Shown here piece by piece: positions 58,700-64,000 of a stretch of DNA of 64,000 nucleotides (its first letter is position 1; each line of letters starts with the position of its first letter). The notes beneath the pieces were generated by a model, which saw only the letters and a program-made list of their open reading frames with translations, was not told where the DNA came from and ran no database searches. The DNA is taken from NCBI GenBank assembly GCA_002150815.3, contig NDFF03000029.1, positions 1 through 64,000 of the forward strand. The letters are read 5' to 3'. The position numbers were made by a program, and so were the translations under genes. The stretch is from Grammothele lineata (taxonomy: Eukaryota > Basidiomycota > Agaricomycetes > Polyporales > Polyporaceae).

Positions 58700-59008
58700 T
58701 CAGGTAGAGGAAGATGCGGTGGCGGATGGCTGGGGCTCGGAATCGGGGGCACGAGTCGCCTCAAGGTTGTATTGCACATTCTTGCGGTACTTGGACACGA
58801 GATCGGCTGCAACCTTGACATGCGCATCCGCCTGTATGATTTGCTACGCAGCATACTGTGGGTGAATCGTAGACGGATACACGAGTAGTCTTCGGAGACG
58901 TACTTCAAGACAGTGGTTGAGCTCGAGGATGGCCTCGGTGCATTTGTCCGCGTTCTTGATGATACGCTGAATCAGCACGTTCTGGCGTTCCGCGTGAGGA
59001 TTCTCCAT
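58700..59008 (-). CDS. DAD4: DASH/Dam1 complex subunit Dad4
   Basis: Small kinetochore protein; the DASH ring couples chromosomes to spindle microtubules. Two exons, 58904-59008 and 58700-58843, with a 60-nt intron, give 82 aa. The protein starts MENPHAERQNVLIQRIIKNA, the diagnostic Dad4 N-terminus (MENPH in yeast as well), then ILELNHCLEQIIQADAHV, VAADLVSKYRKNVQYNLEAT, and a short Ser/Pro-rich tail. The two helices form the coiled coil typical of Dad proteins. The length matches the family, which is about 70-85 aa. Both exons are too short to be noticed as long open frames, and a longer frame running upstream of the ATG on the same strand is spurious. The call is secure from the N-terminal motif and the NVQYNLEAT motif. 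Confidence 0.92.
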
Positions 59009-60445
59009 CGTTCCTGAGGGGGTAGTAGAAAGCCGTATCGATCTAGCTCGAGTTGTGGGGGGGGCTGAGATGTTCAAGACAAGAGAGTGAAGGGGGAAGC
59101 GTTCAATCTGGGCGCTTAAATTCAAAGACAAACACCAGCATTTCGTTGACGCAGTGTTGACGCCGGCGCCCATTCTTGGTCTCTCTCCTGCGATGGCGTG
59201 ACGTCATCACCAGCATGTTGGTCTGCCTCCTTGCTGCCTCCTGCCAACTCGCGCTCGTATCTCTCGACGTATCTCTCGAATTGTAGGCGCGCAAGCTGGG
59301 ATGTGATGGCGAAACTGCTGACTCGACGCCCAGCGGCACGCTGCTGTATGGCGAGCCGCCCAATGACGGCCACCGTTCAACCGAAAGCTACCAGGATATC
59401 CGACACACGGCGGCCGACTCGCAATGACGATCCTTGCGCAGCACGGGTACGCCGTACATAACTGCCTCATGGTATGGATACGCTATGGTAGTGGCCCCAA
59501 TGCTCCCGTAATACGCATAGCCTCCGGCGTAAAGCCGCGTAACGTGCGTACTACTCCCAGCCCTCCGTGTCCATACCCGGTCCAACCCTTGAATGTCTGA
59601 ATCACAGCAAGACTGCTCATGTTATAGCACAATCGTCCGACGTAAGCGCTGTTCTATACCTAATCCTAGACCTGTCTGCTACAACTAAACCCACATAGCA
59701 TGTCCGCTCAAAATCAAGTCTCGGTGCGTCTGCTTCGTGATCTGTGAATATGTAATCGTTACAGAACCATGCGACATGCGTGTTGTTAGGGCACACCGCG
59801 GCAACATCTGTCGTCGGCTCCGTGCGCACGTAGACGCGTCATGTTGACTGACGCTCGGCCTCGGTCCAAACGCAGCCGGCCAGGAACACCGAGTGTACAG
59901 CCGGCGCAGAGTAGCAGTGCCGACCCACATTGAGACTCGCCGGATATCTGTGGCTTCCAAGATCGTCCAATCGCGCGGCCGTAGAAAACATTCAAGAATG
60001 TCATCAGCTATAGTCGCCTTCCTATTCCTCAAACCCTATCCACAGTGGGTTCTACGATGCCTTCGTCCCACTCGGAGGTGAGAGGTATAACATCAAAAAA
60101 TCTCTCAGAGGATTAAGAAAGACTTCGGCACTGCCCTTGCGTGGCTACGGACCGAGATCACATCGATTCCTCCGCAGTGGGCGCGCTCTGTGGACAACCG
60201 CGTCGTTCACACGCCTCGGCGACTCGGAATCCAATCTGTCATGAAATTTACGCGCTGACGCGTCTCCTGGGCTTTCTGGCCGCCGTGCCTGCCGTGTGGA
60301 AAGGGCTGTGGCCGTCAAAACGGCTGTCAGAGAGGGCTATAAGGGCATGAGGGTAGCAAGGAGGAAGGCGCACTACAATACATCAAACTAACCACGCACC
60401 TTTGCTTTCTCGCCACGCTGCCGTTCTCTTCCTCTGCTGTTTACC
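59009..60445. other. Intergenic, DAD4 promoter to RTA1-like gene
   Basis: About 1.4 kb. Minus-strand frames at 59122-59373, 59388-59585 and 59617-59829 are consecutive and have protein-like composition. They lack a coherent ATG and splice plan and I recognise no family. They could be a decayed gene. Confidence 0.35.
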
Positions 60446-61861
60446 ATGGGTACGTTTAGCTCCCTCGCATTTGTACACGACGGGAGCTCACCTCGCAACC
60501 TGCCGTTTAGTAGCGAAGGCAATTAATTCTGACACGGCGTTGTACGGCTACGTGCCTTCGCGCGGTCTTGGGTATGCGTTTGTCATTATCTTTGGGCTGC
60601 TTTCAGGTACGTCGTAGCGACGTCTGCCCTTCGTTTTCGCTGATCATCCTGTTGCTTCGCAGCCGCGCATGGATGGCAAGCAGGACGGTCTCGCGCATGG
60701 TGGCTGCTTCCTACAGTCTTCGTGGCGGCCCTCGCAGAGCTTGTCGGGTGGTTGGCACGACTAGACTCAAGCTTCAACCCGCAGAATCAGAATATGTTTA
60801 CCATCCAGTACGTCGTGTAACTTCCGCCGTTTCAGTTGTCCACTCACAAAGATATAGGACAATCGTCCTGGTGCTTGCGCCCACACCACTCGTCGCGGCA
60901 CTGTTCATCGGTTTCGGGAGGGTAGTCGACCGCCTCGGGACCCAATATAGCCGACTCAAGCCCACGTTCTGTACGTCTATTTGTCGACGGTATCCTAAAC
61001 ACGTGGATACTGACAGCCGCACTCGACTTGAATCACCCAGACTCCAGGATATTCTTGTCATGCGTGAGTTCGCTTTCGTTGGGCTGAACGGCTGTCAGAT
61101 GCGGCGCTGACGGCTCGACAGGACATCACGTCCCTCATCATCCAAGGCATCGGTGGCGGGATCTGTGCCAGTGCAACCACGGGAATCCCATTGGACGAGA
61201 GCAAGCTTCGCCTCGTGAGTATACGCAGCTGCTGTTTACCTGGACGGGTTAATGCTGTAGTACCTCACTTACGTGTAGGGTAGTGACGTCGTCCTTGGAG
61301 GCCTGATATTCCAGATCAGTGAGTCACGTTAACCCCCTTGCTGAGTATGAGGCACGCTGACACGAGAACGCAGTTGCGATGTCCATCTTCTGCTTCCTCA
61401 TGGTCGAGTACGCGCTGCGTCGCTCTAAGGACCGTCCGTTCCGCAAGGAGTCTCAAGTGAGCTCCCAGGGAACCCCCTTCGTCTTCGACCGGAACATGAA
61501 GAGGCTTGTTGGCGGTATCTGTGCCTCAACCGTGCTAGCATATATCCGGTAGGCAGACCGCTCCCGTCTTATCGACCTTGGTTCTGACTATATCCCCTTT
61601 TCAGGGCCATCTACCGTATGATCGAGTTCGCACAGGGTTTCAACGGGAGCCTCGCGCACAACCAGGTGACATTCGGTGAGCGATACTCTGCTTCGGCATG
61701 GGTTAGACTTGCTAACCTCTGCCGTCCTATGTGCAGCAATCTTCGATGCGACGCTCGTCGCTCTCGCGTTGTTCTCTCTGAACGTCTGTCATCCTGGCCA
61801 ACTACTCATCCGCATCCCGGAGAGTGCTGGGCTGGCAATGCCGCTATCAGACAAGGTCTGA
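60446..61861 (+). CDS. RTA1-family seven-helix membrane protein
   Basis: Member of the fungal RTA1/RTM1/Rsb1 family of plasma-membrane proteins linked to lipid movement and resistance to toxic compounds. The start is ATG 60446 in a 4-nt first exon (ATGG), followed by an intron to 60510; joined, it reads MVAKAINSDTALYGYVPSRG. Later exons give LGYAFVIIFGLLS, HGWQAGRSRAWWLLPTVFVA, LAELVGWLARLDSSFNPQNQ, TIVLVLAPTPLVAALFIGFG, then a short exon YSRIFLSC joining to DITSLIIQGIGGGICASA. LGSDVVLGGLIFQIIAMSIF, RAIYRMIEFAQGFNGSL and AIFDATLVALALFSLNVCHP follow. These match the RTA1 domain order (the GxGGG in the domain core, the RxxYRxxE motif before the penultimate helix). Stop TGA 61859-61861. The 4-nt exon is the least certain part. 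Confidence 0.82.
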
Positions 61862-62156
61862 AGCTGAAGGTATTGCCGCCGATGACAACCGGACGGGCTA
61901 TCGAGGGATGCGCTCGCTTGGGTATGACAGACACGCATACGCAGTTCAGAGGACTAGTACGATATGGACTTACTAGTATTTATAAACACTCTGTAATACC
62001 GGAACCACTCGTCGCTCGTTTCGCTCTGCTAAATGTTCTTGATTCTACACATTGTTTTCATCGTGGGTTCCATTTTGGGATAGACGCGCCTCATGTATAC
62101 CGAGTATTGTAATAGCAGTCGTAGATACACGGGATCCAATCACTTTCACACAAACC

Positions 62157-62852
62157 ATGACCCGCCTCACGCTCATCGTCGCGGCGACGCGTAGCAACGG
62201 CATCGGACAAAACTCTCAACTCCCGTGGAGGCTGTCGAAGGAGATGGCGTACTTCAGACGCGTCACGACAAACGCGCCGGAAGGCTCGCTGAACGCGGTG
62301 GTGATGGGCAGGAACACATGGGAGAGCATACCGACCAAGTTCAGGCCGCTCAATAAGCGGCTCAACGTGGTTATCAGCAGCAACAAGCACTACGATCTGT
62401 GGGTCTTTAGATCTTCTCGAAGAGCGAATAAATAGCCTGAGAAAATTTGACGCAGAATATCGCCTGACGCGGGGACACCATGTGCGCCCGTCTGCCTCCA
62501 CTCCAACCTCGACGCCGCGCTCGAGAGCCTATCTACGCCTGAGGTTCTGGAAGCACCCATCCACCGGTCATTCGTCATCGGGGGCGCGTCGCTCTACCGC
62601 GACACGCTGTTGCTCGCGCCGTCTGCGAGCGGCGCGTTCGTAGACCGGGTGCTGCTCACGCGCATCTTGTCACCAGCGTTCGAGAGCTGCGATGTGATCA
62701 TGCCGGACTTCCTGAAGAATGGGGAGGAAGAGGGACGGCCATGGCGACAAGCTTCACATGAGGAGTTGCAGGCTTGGGTCGGGTTTGAGGTGGCGGGGGG
62801 CACGCAGGAGGAAAATGGGGTACAGTACGAGTTCCAGATGTGGGTAAGATAG
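62157..62852 (+). CDS. DFR1: Dihydrofolate reductase
   Basis: NADPH-dependent reduction of dihydrofolate to tetrahydrofolate for thymidylate and purine synthesis; cytosolic. Exons 62157-62398 and 62456-62852 join to 212 aa, a usual fungal length. Start MTRLTLIVAATRSNGIGQNS, with the substrate loop LPWRLSKEMAYFRRVT (PW and the acidic active-site Glu), VVMGRNTWESIPTKFRPL (NADPH site, G-R-x-T-W-E-S-I-P), and LNVVISSN. After the intron come FVIGGASLYRDTLLL (GGxxxY) and VDRVLLTRI, then the C-terminal strands with EFQMWVR. All catalytic and cofactor motifs are intact. It is convergent with RBX1. Confidence 0.93.

Positions 62853-64000
<1,148 letters not shown>

Overview
The window is a GC-rich stretch of nuclear DNA from a filamentous basidiomycete, most likely an Agaricomycete. 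The evidence is dense short introns (mostly 45-110 nt, GT-AG), a Dad4 kinetochore gene, a STE6-type pheromone exporter, a basidiomycete-style HNH gene and several cytochrome P450s. There is no operon structure, and every multi-exon model here was built by hand from reading frames and splice signals.

Layout. 0-6.3 kb: an AMSH/Sst2-type JAMM deubiquitinase (+) and a myo-inositol MFS transporter (-). 6.3-20.7 kb: an accessory island holding three tandem, diverged copies of a unit of about 3.27 kb. Each unit carries an intact four-exon orphan gene on the minus strand (genes A, B and C, about 350 aa) with its own conserved promoter and 3' region. A fourth, shorter and more divergent relative (gene D) lies at the far end, and decayed unit fragments lie on the inositol-transporter side. 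I do not recognise the family; it is the best candidate here for something undescribed. 20.7-25.9 kb: a full-size PDR-type ABC exporter (-). 28.5-34.3 kb: two head-to-head P450s. 35.6-38.0 kb: a multicopper oxidase with an unusual N-terminal membrane anchor. 39.3-44.0 kb: a STE6-like ABC transporter.

44.4-53.2 kb: a small HNH-type protein with a substituted histidine, a PP2A activator (PTPA/Rrd) divergent from a Zrg17-like zinc-transporter subunit, a PD-(D/E)XK-nuclease-like gene bracketed by direct repeats, and a PAP2 phosphatase. 54.9-57.1 kb: a third P450 of the same group as the other two, with a GC-AG first intron. 58.7-64 kb: DAD4, an RTA1-family membrane protein, dihydrofolate reductase, and RBX1, which runs off the right edge.

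Working together. Housekeeping functions (ubiquitin turnover, kinetochore, folate, PP2A, zinc) alternate with adaptive ones. The PDR exporter, two P450s and the oxidase form a plausible detoxification neighbourhood, but no biosynthetic backbone enzyme is present, so I do not call it a metabolite cluster. No tRNA, rRNA, CRISPR array or complete transposon was seen.
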